Shown piece by piece: positions 63,556 through 64,000 of a DNA stretch of 64,000 nt. The DNA lies in NCBI GenBank assembly GCA_028335825.1, contig JAIOKI010000001.1, positions 868,001 to 932,000 of the forward strand. Direction: 5' to 3'. The notes beneath the pieces are model-generated. The model was not told the origin of the DNA. It worked only from the letters and a program-made list of their open reading frames with translations, and did not search any database. Position 1 is the stretch's first letter. Every line of letters begins with the position of its first letter. This DNA is from Nosema muscidifuracis (taxonomy: Eukaryota; Microsporidia; Nosematidae). Position numbers and translations under genes: made by a program.

Positions 63556-64000
63556 ATGAGTTCATTTGAAGAAACTACTGAAGAGAAACTTGATAAAGAT
63601 GAAAGTCGTTTTTTAGAAAGAATAAAAAATCAAAATATAGATCTTGAACTTCTTAAGATAGGAAATGAAAATTTTGACTATAAAAAAATGTATAAAGAAT
63701 GGTTAACTGATATGAATAGTGGTTTGGCTAGAATTTGTAAGTCAGTTTATGAAGATAATTCTTGTATATCTTCTTTACCTAAATGTTTAATAAGGAATAC
63801 TAAGAAGTTTTGTGCTTGTGATCCTGATTGTGTATCAGAACTAGTAAACGATACATTGAATAGTACAGAATGCGGATATTTTGATTTAAATAATTTGTAT
63901 GATGATACTGATTACATAAATTGCTGTGGAATGATGTATCTACCAAAAGATAAAATAATGAAACAAGTCATTCAAGGTCGTGATGTTTTAAATGCTAGAG
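63556..64000 (+). CDS. Distant Cys-rich family member 6, cut by window end
   Basis: 148 codons visible, running off the right edge. It is longer at the N-terminus than the others: a charged about 45-residue leader, then MYKEWLTDMNSGLARIC, in place of the FxxWRxE helix. PKCLIRNTKKFCACDPDC matches the family core PKCLVxFTRKMCxCNxxC, and YFDLNNLYDDTDYINC matches the NLWxDxxYxxC stretch. So it is a genuine but diverged member, or the first of a second subfamily. Whether it has the C-terminal helices cannot be seen. CCCC precedes the ATG. Confidence 0.8.
   Translation, partial: MSSFEETTEEKLDKDESRFLERIKNQNIDLELLKIGNENFDYKKMYKEWLTDMNSGLARICKSVYEDNSCISSLPKCLIRNTKKFCACDPDCVSELVNDTLNSTECGYFDLNNLYDDTDYINCCGMMYLPKDKIMKQVIQGRDVLNAR

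Overview
The window looks like a very AT-rich microsporidian genome. Three things point there. The proteins are short versions of eukaryotic core proteins with tightly spaced, intron-free genes. Most genes carry a CCC/CCCC (often ACCCC) motif just upstream of the ATG, the start-site signal known from Microsporidia. The parasite-type content is also typical: a secreted trehalase, a secreted ricin-B-like lectin and lineage-specific membrane proteins. I cannot name the genus from sequence alone.

Layout. 1-5,250: a LINE with two ORFs that looks whole, apart from a 5' end cut by the window edge. It is visibly richer in G+C than its surroundings and ends in a structured 3' UTR. 5.3-6.9 kb: AT-rich DNA holding one decayed coding stretch. 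6.9-35.8 kb: core genes on both strands. These are trehalase, PUS10, V-ATPase subunit d (VMA6), RRS1, a DHHC palmitoyltransferase, a ricin-B-like secreted lectin, NOP10 (51 aa), an SPT7-like bromodomain protein, ribosomal protein uL16, proteasome alpha2 (PRE8), SDO1/SBDS, a WEE1-like kinase, a CCCH protein with Asn/Arg repeats, a BET protein (BDF1), SPT4, a PHO80-like cyclin, an ArfGAP, ribosomal protein uS8 and POB3 (FACT), with several small unrecognised proteins between them. Almost every gap is filled by its own short AT-rich tandem repeat. 36.9-37.7 kb: a small gene interrupted by one in-frame stop.

38.6-64.0 kb is different: gene-poor, with long AT-rich deserts, retroelement debris and two separate 5S rRNA genes. 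It also holds six members of one unrecognised gene family on both strands (38.6, 48.5, 50.8, 55.6, 58.4 and 63.6 kb). Members share a cysteine-rich N-terminal domain built around KCLVxFTRKMCxCNxxC and LLCxxYDLRDxC, a variable linker, and two hydrophobic helices at the extreme C-terminus. One copy is broken by a single stop, two are mosaics with nearly identical C-terminal halves, and the last is a distant relative running off the window. This family, expanding and recombining in a subtelomere-like setting, is the best candidate here for an undescribed system.

How the genes fit together: the core block serves ribosome synthesis (RRS1, NOP10, SDO1, uL16, uS8), transcription and chromatin (SPT4, POB3, BDF1, SPT7-like), cell cycle (WEE1, cyclin), protein turnover (PRE8) and membrane traffic (VMA6, ArfGAP, DHHC). 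Trehalase, the lectin and the family in the right-hand region are the likely host- or spore-facing products. All identifications are by reading motifs; no database search was run.
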